Shown here one piece after another: positions 50,401 through 60,961 of a DNA stretch of 64,000 nucleotides. The notes under the pieces are model-generated. The model ran no database searches and was not told the DNA's origin. It saw only the letters and a list, made by a program, of their open reading frames with translations. Made by a program: the position numbers and the translations under genes. Source of the DNA: Ettlia oleoabundans (lineage: Eukaryota; Chlorophyta; Chlorophyceae; Chlamydomonadales); NCBI GenBank assembly GCA_019693395.1, contig JAAMXP010000508.1, positions 62,001 through 126,000 on the forward strand. The letters are read 5' to 3'. The stretch's first letter is position 1. The number at the start of each line of letters is the position of its first letter.

Positions 50401-53400
50401 GCTGACCTGCTGTCCGCTGTGCTGTGTTGCACTGCCTGTTCCCGCTGCATAGGCTGGCAACAACGCTCATGGCTCTCATCCAGAATCCTAGCTTACTGCT
50501 CCCTATTTCGTGCAGTGGCAGCCACCAACGCTCTTGAGTTGGGTGTTGACGTTGGTAGCCTGGACTGCACCCTGCACCTGGGCTTCCCCGGCAGCGTGGC
50601 CTCACTCTGGCAGCAGGTGCGCTGAGCTGGGTGTTGCATGTCACGTGTTGCATTTTGGGCTGCATTTGAGCTTGAGCAGGGCGCAGCCCCTGCTGTTGCG
50701 TCAAGCTGGAGATGGGTGTCTTGGCCTTACAGCCTGCTCGTGAAGCTCAAGCAATGCGCAGTCCTGGGGCTATGATGTTGCTGCTTCTGCTGCTGCTGCA
50801 CCACTGCCACTGCCACTGCCACTGCCACTGCCACTGCCACTGCCACTGCCACTGCCACTGCCACTGCCACTGCCACTGCCACTGCCACTGCCACTGCCAC
50901 ATTGGCAGCTCCATGTTTGTTGGTGGCTGACAATTGCACAATGTGCTGCTGCATAACAGAATGCTCAGCGCTGCGTGTGTTCTTGCAGGCGGGGCGTGCT
51001 GGGAGGCGTGAGCAGCCTAGCCTGGGCATCTACCTGGGCTGGGACGGGCCCTTGGACCAGGTAGGTGGGTGCTTTGTGTCTGGGTTTAGGTGGGTTCAAG
51101 GAGATGTGCTTGGCTGTGTTCACCAAGGCTGCCAGAATTCATGGATTAAAATCCTATTTACCACCAGACTTTACCATGCTCAGATATCACGTTTGCTAGG
51201 CCCAGTATATTTGGTGGGTGGTTGTTGGGAGTCTTCTAGGTAGATTGGGTTATGCACATATTGTTGGCAGCCGTGTGTAACCCACTTTTCTTGCGCTCTC
51301 TTGATGTACCGTGCTGCCAGCCTGCGCTGCCCTCCTGCGCAGCGCACTTGCAACCTGCGACCCGCTAGCTCCTTGTGCAGCCTGAAGCTGCTGTAGTTAC
51401 TCGCCACTCCATCTCATTTGCTTGTTGATGCTACACTAACGACACTGTGTTTGCATCTGGGGACCCCTGCTATTGGCCTCATACGCAGTTCTTCATGCGC
51501 AACCCTGGTCAGCTATTTGGGCGGCCCATAGAGCGAGCCTTGGTGGACCCACACAACCCGGGAGTACTAGGTAGGCCATTGCATTATGCTATTGCATATA
51601 TATGTGGGCTTGCCTTGTCGCCACATGTCTGCTTCTGTGTCGTCGCACCCGGCATCTGCACGGTTCCCTGCCACCATGTCATGGCTCACGGCAGGGCAGG
51701 GCAGCCGCTCCTATCACTGCCCCGCCTCGTGGGCTGCTTGTAAGGGTTGGCACCGCGCACCAGCGCACCATGCCTGTTACGCACATGACAGCGACCTGTT
51801 GGCATCGTGCCCTTTGCTGCCTGCCCGACTGCCCAGCCGCCTGCCTGCCAGCCTGCCAGCCGTGGTGTTTGCTCAGCCAGCTACAGCCTCAACTGTCCCC
51901 GCTTCTTGCCTTCTACCCATCCATTTGCAGAGGCTCACCTGGCATGTGCTGCCGCGGAGGTGCCGCTGCTGCTGGATGAGGACCAGCGCTACTTTGGGGC
52001 GGGTGAGGCGCTGTGCCTGTGTTGGGTGCTTGGGTGTACTGTGGGTAGCTGGGACGGTGGCAAGCAGTATGTGATGCCCAGCTTTCGTCCCTTATTTCGG
52101 GGGCAGGGTCTCGGCTGAACCAGCAGGAAAGGAAAGCTGCCATGGGCGTCAAATAGGTTTCTTAATCCCCTTCGGGCCTTGTGCGACCTTTTTAAAATAC
52201 TTACGTCACAGGGCAGCCATGGCAGCCATCATCAGTCCCATGTTCGTCCCACTTTGCCACCCCGCTGCAGGCCTGCCGTGCATTGCCACGAGCCTGCAAT
52301 CTGCGTGCCTGCTGGGGCGGCACCCACTTGCGCCCTCATCCAGCGTTCTCCACTATGTGGGGCCTGCGCCCAACCCTGCCTCAAAAGTCAGGTGGGACTG
52401 TTGGGGCGTCCCCTGGATCAAGGATGTGGAGACCCCCGGGGAATGGGGCATGTGGGGATGTGGGGCTCAGGCTCGTCACGCCATAAGACTTGCAGCTGGC
52501 ATTCGCCTGGTTGTGCAAGTTGGGGCTTAGGTGCACGCTTTTTGAAGTGCTGCCATCTTTATCCCCAGTCCCGATCCATTGCACCCTACCCCGTCCCTCT
52601 TCCGCTCCCGGGTTGAGCCTGCATGCCATTGACTCTCAATCCCTTAACCACCCTGACCACGTGCGCTCTCCAACCCTTAACAAATGCACTCACCCGCCTG
52701 CCGCCCTTCCCTTCCAGCCTGCGTGCCATCGATCCTGAGCGCTTTGCCATCATGGACGAATCGAGCGGAGGCCAGGGCCGGCTGCTGGAGGAAATTGAGG
52801 AGAGCAAGGCATTCTTTGAGGTGTACGACGGGGCGGTGTACATGTATCAGGTCTGTGCAGTGAAGTGAAGTGGGGTTTATTTCCGTTCCTATCCTTTCCT
52901 TGCCTTCCGTTCTCGTTTCCAGTTCATATAATACATGGGAGATGAAGTTGACTTCTTGAAGAGACGGGAAGCGGGGACGGGAGGGGAGGGCAGGGGCCAA
53001 GGCATCCCTGAGCCAAGGAGCAATCCAGCAACAGCCAGCCAGCCATCCGGCAGCCCAGCTCGACTCTTGTCTCCTTACACACACTGCCGCTGCAGGGGCG
53101 CACCTACTTGTGCAAGAAGCTGGACCTGGATGCAAGGGTGGCGGTGGTGAGGCCTGCTGACGTCAAGTACTACACCAAGTGAGCGAGCCTGGGGTGCTTG
53201 CAGTGTGCCAGTTGCAGGGTAACGGCTGGGCTTTGCCGTTTTCGTGTTCTTGCCGGCACTTCAACCACCACACTAGGTGGTGGCCTGGGCTGCGGCCACT
53301 TGCTACAGCTGCATCAGCTACACCAATGTGAACCCTAGCCTGCAGAAGGCGGCACTTGATGACCATTTCTCTGCTGGCTAGCTCGACCGTCGCTAATCCT

Positions 53401-55793
53401 GCAGACGTTCATGCCCTGCAATTGGGGTTTGCTGCTGGCTATGTGAGATGTATGCCTGCCTTAAGCACTGCTTCCCCCTTTTTCAGGTGCATTGACTACA
53501 CTGATGTCCATGTGAGGGGAGGGCGTCCCGCATTTTCTCCCCACCCTGTGCCACACACAGCTGCGGCGACGGCACAGGCACCAAGAAGAATTGCAGCTGC
53601 GGAAGCAGAGCAGGTATGGTGCTGATTGCCTGGTGAACCATTGCCGTGGGTTGGATCCTGGGGTGGTGGGGTCCTGAGTGCGATAGAGCAACTTACTGAA
53701 GGGGGGTGCTAGCTTGCATCTCCGACTCAATTCTGTGGACGCTGTTCTTCCACCCCAAGCCTGCCAGTGTGTTACAGAAGAACTTGTGCATCTCATAACC
53801 CACACCTCATGCAATGGCCCAACTATCACACTACCACGACACTTTCTGCTTTGCAGGGCGCCGCCCACTCCTCACAGCAGCAGCAGGGCAGCTCCTCCCC
53901 GTCTGCCGTGTGCAGCCCCGCTGTGGTAACTGTGCGGTGGCTGGGGTTCAGGCGAATATGGAGAGGCACAGGGCAGGGTGAGGCACAGAAGCTGGGCCCC
54001 CAGCTTCAGAACCAGGCAGCACTTTGTGACATGCTGTGGTTCCTTGCTGTGCCATGCCGCAGCGCTCCGCACTGGACTTCTTTGCTGCCATGTGCTGCTC
54101 ACCATCACACAGCATTATATATTCTGGACCTCCTCCTGCTTGCGCTAGCCCTCATATTGTGGCGACCTCTCTTTTTACGCATTTCCATTCACCACTCTTG
54201 GTGTCACCTGCACTATGCCGCAGTTTTTGACACCGTGGATCTCTTCCTGCCAGATGTTCAGTTCGAGACGGAAGCTGCGTTCTGCCGCCTGCCTCATGCC
54301 ACGCGCCGCAGACTCAAAGAAGCGGGTGAGTGTTACCGGCTGGGACAACACCTGCGGGCACGCTCGGCAGCAGCCCGGCAGCCTAAAGGGGCGCAATATC
54401 AACCCACTTTGAATTCTAGTTTGCCTTGACAGAGGAGGGTAAACAAACTGGTTAGGTAATGACATTGGCCACGGACCACGGCTTCCCTGCCCCCGCCAAA
54501 TCCACACGTCCCCCCCCCCCCCCACACACACCACCCCATCCGCACACCCACCCATCCACACACACACTTCTGCCCCCTCCTGCAGGCCTGCCATTTCGCG
54601 AGGGCGTACACGCAGCTTGCCACGCGCTGCTCAATGTTCTTCCCCTCTACCTCATGTGCAACCCCACAGACGTGGGCACAGGTAGGTGCTGACAACAAAA
54701 TTTCGTCACGAACAGGGTTATTCACTCCAATGACAATTTACACTGAGTCTCCTCAATGCCAACTCGCTGAAGCCTAGTGAGAGCATACCTGCACATGGCT
54801 GTACTAAGTTACTACATATTTGTCTGTTGGTCACATCCCCCCCCCCCCCTCTCTCCCCACAATCTGCTGGGCTCCCCTCTCCTTTCCATTGCTTAACCAT
54901 ATGCCTGACTAGACGGCTCCTCAATCCCTCTCCCTCGTTCTTCCTACGGCCAACACCGCAGCAGACCTCGCCATCTGTGTGAAGCACTGATTCCCAACAA
55001 ACCTGTCTGACGGTGTGGTCTCTTCTTCCTCATCTGCATCTGGCAGAGTGCGATAATCCTTATGATACACGGTTCAAGCCGGAGCGCATACTCATCTACG
55101 ACAAGCACCCGGGGGGCATAGGCCTGGCGGCAGCGGTGGGTGGGCTGGCTAGCAAGCAAAATTTGGCACTGCACGTCCATATCACCTTTATACTGCCCTC
55201 ATCCGTTGCTCTCCCTCCCTTGCACCTCTTTCTCCAGTACTGCAGTACAACCTGGTTCATATGCAGGCCGAACTTTCCTTCAGCACCGGCAAATCGTAAA
55301 ATTCACATGCCGCACCTTTCCCTGCCGGCAGGCTGCACCTCTGTTCCCCGAGCTATTATGTCGGGCGTTGGAACTGGTGCGGGAATGCAGCTGCTCGGGG
55401 CGCAGCGGATGTCCCTCCTGCATCCAGCACACAGACTGTGGAGAGTACAATGCAGGTGCGCATGTGTGGGTGCGTAGGATACCATGTGGATAATGTGGGA
55501 AAGGAAGCTGTGGTGCCACCGCGTGGGCAGCTACATGTCTTTCCACTTACACCAGGGGCCAGCCGTGCTTCTTTAAGCTTCATGTGCGTGCGATGATGCC
55601 GTACTGATTGCCTGCCTGCCCGCCCGCCCGCCTGCCTGCCTGTGCAGTATTAAACAAGCGGGCAGCGGTTGTGGTGTTGGAATCACTGCTGGCTGGTGAA
55701 GTGGGTGAGGAGGCAGCTGGAGCAGGTCACACACAACACGATGAGCAGCAGCAAGGGGGCCACCAGCATGAGGAGCAGCAGCAGGAACAGTAG
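41467..55793 (+). CDS. HRQ1: HRQ1 helicase with ubiquitin-like N terminus
   Basis: RecQ4-related 3'-5' DNA helicase used in interstrand cross-link repair. 32 exons, 2157 residues; first and last 41467-41607 and 55648-55793, with large exons 41927-43219, 44366-45386 and 48812-49790. All phases agree. Residues 1-75 form a ubiquitin-like domain, as in plant HRQ1, followed by about 900 residues with low-complexity linkers. Helicase motif I is ATSTASGKS near 1058-1066, Ia [15 protein letters not shown], then [15 protein letters not shown]. Motif II is [10 protein letters not shown] (DEGH, not DEAH) near 1174-1177, motif [13 protein letters not shown], then [34 protein letters not shown], and motif VI WQQAGRAGR near 1700. 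The C-terminal MZB region has PGGIGL and a Cys cluster at 2087, 2089, 2095, 2098 and 2104. Introns at 45813, 46080 and 48334 have GC donors. Exon 16 could instead start at 48839. Confidence 0.93.
50802..50900. repeat. CACTGC hexanucleotide microsatellite
   Basis: About 16.5 uninterrupted copies of CACTGC lie inside the HRQ1 intron between the exons ending at 50616 and starting at 50989. The array ends about 90 nt before the acceptor. It leaves long open frames on both strands (His-Cys or Trp-Gln dipeptide repeats), which are artefacts of the unit length. Confidence 0.95.
54510..54523. repeat. Poly-C tract in HRQ1 intron
   Basis: A run of about 14 C followed by CA repeats in the intron before the exon at 54586. 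A second C run of similar length lies at about 54837-54849 in the next intron. Both may act as pyrimidine tracts and are likely length-variable. Confidence 0.7.
55609..55643. repeat. CCTG/CCCG tetranucleotide repeat
   Basis: A run of mixed CCTG and CCCG units reaches the acceptor of the last HRQ1 exon and supplies its pyrimidine-rich tract. Confidence 0.7.
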
Positions 55794-56252
55794 GCAGCAG
55801 CACAATAGGCAGCGCACGAATGAAGAGTTTGCTCGGATCTTTTATTTGTAACAATTATTTCGGCCTGATAATAAGCAACAAGTGTTTTATGTACTCTTTG
55901 GTTAGCATGACCTTGAAGGTGTTGCAGCCTTGCCGTTGCCTCGTCATGCAACCGTTCACATGAATGCACAGTTATATGGTTGCAGTTTATCGCATGCTGC
56001 CCTGAGTGGATTAGACCTTGAAAACCACGGCGGGTAGCGGTTCAAGGGGGTCATGGCGCCTTGAAAACCATGGCAAAGCGGTAGCGAGCCTGGCAACACT
56101 TGGATCGCGGCAGGTGCGCTGCCGCCAGTTAGGCACCGCCGCTGATGTGGCTCGCGAGCCTCTCTGCCGGGCGTCGGTCACTGCATGAAAACGTGTTCCT
56201 AATCTAAACAGGTTTGATACTCCGCTCACCAGGGCGCAGACAACCAGTGGAA
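55794..56252. other. Intergenic, HRQ1 to rubredoxin
   Basis: About 460 bp between tandem genes. A TGTAA at 55847 probably ends HRQ1. The remainder should hold the rubredoxin promoter. No element was recognised. Confidence 0.45.
55847..55851 (+). terminator. TGTAA poly(A) signal candidate, HRQ1
   Basis: TGTAA in an A/T-rich patch about 55 bp after the HRQ1 stop. Confidence 0.5.
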
Positions 56253-57341
56253 ATGGCGGCATGTGTAGCAGCCCCGCAGCAGACGCTGGCGCGCAGTGCC
56301 ACTCGCAGATCTGTCGCATTTCGATGCAGGGTGAGTTTGCAGGCGCTTCCGAGCGACTGGCACGGTGCCAGGAAGGGTGGGCCATGTCGCCGCTCGCTTT
56401 GTGTCCGCCCGGCAGCGCCTACCTGTGGCAATACCATTCGGATGCTCTCTTGAAGCCTCAGGAACGCTGCAGCCACCAAACGTGTGGCTGTTGGTGGCGT
56501 TCGCTCCTTCACCGCTGCCGCGCAGCATCCGACGCGCCTGCTTCACTTATGGGGTGCAGATGCCACCAGCAGCAGTCCGCCGCGCGCAACAGCTGCGTGT
56601 GCGGGCTGAGGCTGAGGATGACAAGTCCGTTGTGGCAGCAACCGGCACAGAGCTGGAGAACCCCGATTCCGAGGCCGCCCGTAAGAAAGCGGAGGCTGAA
56701 CGGCTGCGTGCGGCAGAGAAGTTCATGGTTGTTGGTACTGGCGAGGCCTCCTGCAAAAACTGCGGCTATGAGTACAGGCCTGGCAAGGGTGATCCCGAGT
56801 ATCCCATCCCGCCAGGCATACAGTTCCAGGTGGGGCGGGTGTGCCAGATCAGGCAGCACCACAGCTCTCTGATGACTGGGGAGCAGGTTCTGAGTGTGTG
56901 GTGGTGTTATCCATCTGACATTGTTGTAACTGTCTGCGCTTCTGCGCCTTGCAGAAGCTGCCAGATGACTGGCAGTGCCCCACATGCGGCGCCGAGAAGA
57001 GGCTCTTTGTTTTGAAGGAGCGCCAGGTGAGTCGCCGCTTTCAAATGTGCTCCCTGCTGTCATTGTGCTCCTGGCACTGCACCGTGCTCAATCTGCATTT
57101 AATAGGAGACATCGCGTAGCTTTATCTCCTCACTCTGCAAACAGTTGCCCCCAAAAGGCGCATTCACTTTTACAACCTTGCTGTTGGCGCCCTCCCAACT
57201 TTGCAGGTTGCGGGCTTTGCGGAGAACCAGGGGTATGGGCTGGGTACCAACGGAATGACCGGAGAGCAGAAGTCGCTGCTCATCTTTGGCTCCCTTGCTT
57301 TCTTCTTCGTGCTCTTCCTGCTGGGTTATGCCCTGCCCTGA
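56253..57341 (+). CDS. RBD1: Membrane-anchored plastid rubredoxin (RBD1-type)
   Basis: Rubredoxin of oxygenic phototrophs, a one-iron electron carrier needed for photosystem II assembly at the thylakoid. Exons: 56253-56330, 56560-56829, 56955-57026, 57207-57341; 184 residues with consistent phases. The N-terminal 40 or so residues are Ala/Arg-rich and fit a transit peptide. An acidic and helical linker (SEAARKKAEAERLRAAEKF) comes next. The four Fe ligands are Cys91 and Cys94 (CKNCGYEYRPGKGDPEYPIP) and Cys124 and Cys127 (WQCPTCGAEK). The C terminus ends in one membrane helix, LLIFGSLAFFFVLFLLGYAL, the arrangement known for the thylakoid rubredoxin of cyanobacteria, algae and plants. The exon 2 start at 56560 was chosen because it keeps the phase and leads straight into the mature region. 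Confidence 0.94.
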
Positions 57342-57823
57342 GCCGGCTTTCCTTTTACCTGCTCATAGGCTCCCCTCCGTCCAGGTTTTGTTTTGGTTGA
57401 ACTGTTTACCCTTTGTTTGGCGTTTTTGAGTGATTCCCTCTTCATCTTACGCCCGTATCGAGCTTATGATGAGATCCATGGCGAGGCTGAAAGCCAAACT
57501 TGGCTTTGCGGCTCGCTATTGCGGCTTTGGGTGGTGCCCTGTGCTGCCCCCCTGGCTGCCTTTGACCAGTGCTGTAGGAAGTATTGAGCTTCCCCTTTGA
57601 CAAACTTCGATTGCCTGATCAATTCTTACTGCAACATGCGCAACAAAATGTTATAAAGAAGAAGGCTGTGACGTCAGGAAAAGACAGAGCAGCCCAACAA
57701 ACGGGAGCGGTGGGCAATAGAGTGAGTATAATGGGTCAGTCAGGCAGGGTCCGAGATAGGAGGGGGCAAGTCAGCAATCATGGAAATAAAACTGCAGACA
57801 GTGGCACAAGGCATTACCAGGCG
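57342..57823. other. Convergent 3' flanks, rubredoxin and WDR55
   Basis: About 480 bp between convergent stops, T-rich on the left. No gene or clear poly(A) signal was identified. Confidence 0.4.
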
Positions 57824-60752
57824 TCACAACAGGTCTGCGAAAAAGTTGGAGCCGCCTCGCTGAGCCTGCTTCTTGCTGATGATGCGGTGCTGCCCCTTGG
57901 TACGCTTGCGCTGCTGCTTGCCCCGTTGCCCCCCATCGCTGTCGCTGTCGTCGCTCTCATCATCGCTGCTGCCCCCCGCGCCAGCTGGAGCCTGCGCTGC
58001 CGCCGCTGCACTGCCAGGTTTCTGCGCCACAGCCGCACTGCTGCCAGCTGCTCTTGCCTGCTGCCCGTCTGCTGCCGCTTGTGCGTCATCGCCCTGCTCT
58101 CTTTCGGCAGCCGCTGCTCCTGCCTCCTCTTCTGCGCTTTCCTCCTCTTTCACCTCCTCCTCCTCCTCGTCATCACCGTCGTCCTCCAGTTGTTTCAAGT
58201 CCCAGAGCTTCACGGTGTTGTCGTGTGAGGCGCTGGCCAGCACAGCGCGATCACCCGACATGGACAGACGCTCAATGGGATAATCTGCAGTCCAAGAGTG
58301 AAACACATGATATTCAAGAGTGCTTAGTCTCAACTTGATGCATATGTGCACGGGGAACAGCCTGACACACACTTCTCAATGATCTGACACCATGCATTCA
58401 TATTAATATTGACTAGTGACCCTGCATGCATGTGAGGCAGCCATGCGCCTGGGGCCATAGCCAGCCAGCCAGCCAGAAGCAAGCAGGCCGCCACCTGAAT
58501 GCTCCCCCAGCACCCCCAGCATCTTATTGGGCTGTATGGACAGCACGCGGATCAGGCCGTCGCTGCTGCCCGTCAGCACGCTGTCGTCATCAAAGCGCAG
58601 CAGGGCGGTCACAGACTCTGGGTGGCCTGTTTGAAAGAAGTGCGGGATGAAGAAAATGAGAGTGAATCAAAGGGCAGCATGGTGGTGTCGCATCACAGCA
58701 GTAGTTGACAGTGGCTGGATGCCCTGGACAGAAAGAATCCTAATCAGTCAGGTGAACAATGCAGAGATGCCAAACAACAAGTGATGCAGAGGAACGTGGG
58801 TACCAAGACCAATTGAGGAGCGCCCTGTTCAGCCTTTCCATACGCGTAAGTGCCCTGAGCGAGACACCTATGCACAGCCACTTGCCTTAAGTCCATCTTC
58901 GCAGTCATTTCAGTTACTTGCCCCTGATGCCTCCCTCCCACCCCGCACCCCACCTGGGAACCTGTCTGAGCAGTCATTCCAGTAGCCCCAGCTCCAGATG
59001 CTGAGCACGCCGCTGGTGCTGCCGCACACCACCTTCTTGCCGTCTTTCAGTACAGACACAGACAGCAGCTCGTCGTCAGCATCACCCTCGGACTGAGCAA
59101 TAATCTGCGGGAGCGGCAGGTGGAAGAGCACAATGTACTGCTTATAAAGGCGTCTTGTGGTGGTGGTCAGCATCAGTACGAGTCTGAGCAGTGATGTTGT
59201 GGGCATATGCAAGAAAGCAGGCCGACAGGCATAAAGTTAGTCAATAAACTGCTGGTGATCGGCATGGCGAAAGATTGAGTGATGCTGCGGGGGGGCCACA
59301 GGCAGCGGAAAGCGGGCAATGCTTCGCTTCATGCAACTCTAGTGTTTTTATTCACTGAGAACACGGATGTCCTGCTCTCCTGCTGTCAACCAACTAGCAC
59401 CACCAAAGAAGGCTGCCAGTTTTGAATTTAACGAACACAAATGGCAAAGTTGTTTAGAAAACCATAATCATACCTGTCCACAATATGGCTGACCCCCCCT
59501 CTCACCTTGTTCTTACGGAGGTCAATGACCGCCAGCGTGCCGTCTCCCGAGGCTGACAGCAAGAAGCCCTTTTCCGGGTACGCACACAGGTCAGCCACAT
59601 AGTCTGGAAACGGAGGACTAAACGCGGCAGACTTGAGGAGCCAAGGTGACAAGCTTTAGGGAGGATGTGCGGCATAAAATCACATCAACATGGCACACAA
59701 GCACGTCTGCACCACCCTCAGATGCTCTCAAGCCAGCAGCCAACGGGCATCTTTGTGCAGGCGACAGCAACCCACCAATAGACAACAGCAATACAACAAC
59801 AACCCATCCAACCCCACCTGAATGTGCCTCAAGTGTCGCCACCGCCTCTGACTGCCGCGAGTCCCACACCTTGATCACGCCCTCGTCGTCGCCTGCAGCA
59901 GCCGGCGCGAGCCGTGCATTCAGCCAGTCAGCACGTGGCGGGGCCAGGCAGGGCAAACAACACTTGTAGCAACAACGCATGTGATAGTGCTATGTGCGCC
60001 TATTGAGAATCACAAAGATGCTATGTGACCCGCCTCAGCCCGCACTGTAAGCCTGACAAACCGCCCCCCCACAAATCCACCACCCACCTGAAGCCAGGCC
60101 GCTGCTGCTGAGGGTGGCCAGGCGGTTTATTGCGCCATCATGCGCAGCCTTCTTGCGTGCCTGAGCCTTGCCGCTGCTCACATCCACGGCCAGTATGGAG
60201 CGATCTGTGGAGGCTGTGTAAACCAAGCCGCCTTCACCAGAGAAGCGCACAGCTCGGCAGCTGCTGGCGTGTGCCTGCGCCAGGCGGGAAGGCGGTTGCA
60301 ACAGGGATAGTTGTGGTGGTGGCGGGATGCTGGCGGCAGCTGCTGTGAATACGGCAGCTGATCATTGCAGTCGGGCATAGTCCATATCCAGACGGCCAGC
60401 ATTTTTTCGTCAATGCTGGCAATTAGCTGTGCGGGATGTTTGGCAGCAGCGGTAGCGGCGGAGGTGGCGCTGTGCCTGCACCTTAAGCTTGTGCTTCTGC
60501 TGCGGTTCACCATCGCTGAAATCGTGCACCACCAGGTGACCGTCTATCACGCCGGACGCCAACAGGCGCTGGGCGGGGTGTAAATCCACGTCCTGCAGGC
60601 CCCATGCACGCAAACCAAATGGTGAGCTGCTACTTGGGACATGCTCAAGCTAGAAGGACTGACGATAGCGGCAGTAGGTCCGAGAAATAGAATGCGTTGC
60701 TTGCCATTGGCTGGTCCTCCAGCTGCACCGTGGCTTGAAGCACATTTTCCAT
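57824..60752 (-). CDS. WDR55: WDR55-like WD40-repeat protein
   Basis: WD40 beta-propeller protein; animal WDR55 acts in ribosomal RNA processing and Arabidopsis WDR55 contacts the DDB1 ubiquitin-ligase adaptor. Exons in transcript order: 60752-60705, 60592-60482, 60274-60088, 59892-59818, 59603-59506, 59104-58954, 58626-58495, 58284-57824; 420 residues. Repeats follow the family order: DVDLHPAQRLLASGVIDGHL, SCRAVRFSGEGGLVYTAS, AHDGAINRL, DDEGVIKVWDSRQ, DYVADLCAYPEKGFLLSASG, DGKKVVCGSTSGVLSIW, SDRFPG, DSVLTGSSDGLIRVLSIQPN and LASASHDNTVKLWDL. The C terminus is very acidic, then basic, and ends SNFFADLL, like the FFAGL end of human WDR55. The first exon ends ATG|GCAAGC, a GC donor, and the junction gives PMDVDLHP. 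Confidence 0.9.
58458..58474. repeat. Short CCAG tetranucleotide repeat
   Basis: A run of about four CCAG units in a WDR55 intron. Confidence 0.5.
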
Positions 60753-60879
60753 GACGGCAACTGCTACGCCTTGAGAGAGAGGAAATGTCGCGGGTTGCAG
60801 AAGGTTGTCCGTCCTCTGCGCTCAGGGGCCCTGCAGGCGTCACTGGCTGCCAGGCTGGAGGCGCCGCCAAATGTTTTTG

Positions 60880-60884
60880 TTACA
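60880..60884 (-). terminator. TGTAA poly(A) signal candidate, M1 aminopeptidase
   Basis: Minus-strand TGTAA about 80 bp past the aminopeptidase stop and before the WDR55 start on the same strand. Confidence 0.45.
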
Positions 60885-60961
60885 CCTTTTGACAAATTAA
60901 CGCCGAACTGACCAAGCTCACAGACACAATCGACACGGTGCTGCCACAGCTTGGTGCCATG

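Noticed and set aside
50712..51029. Repetitive dipeptide proteins across the hexanucleotide array
   Set aside because: They come from the simple repeat in an intron and lack any flanking conserved sequence.
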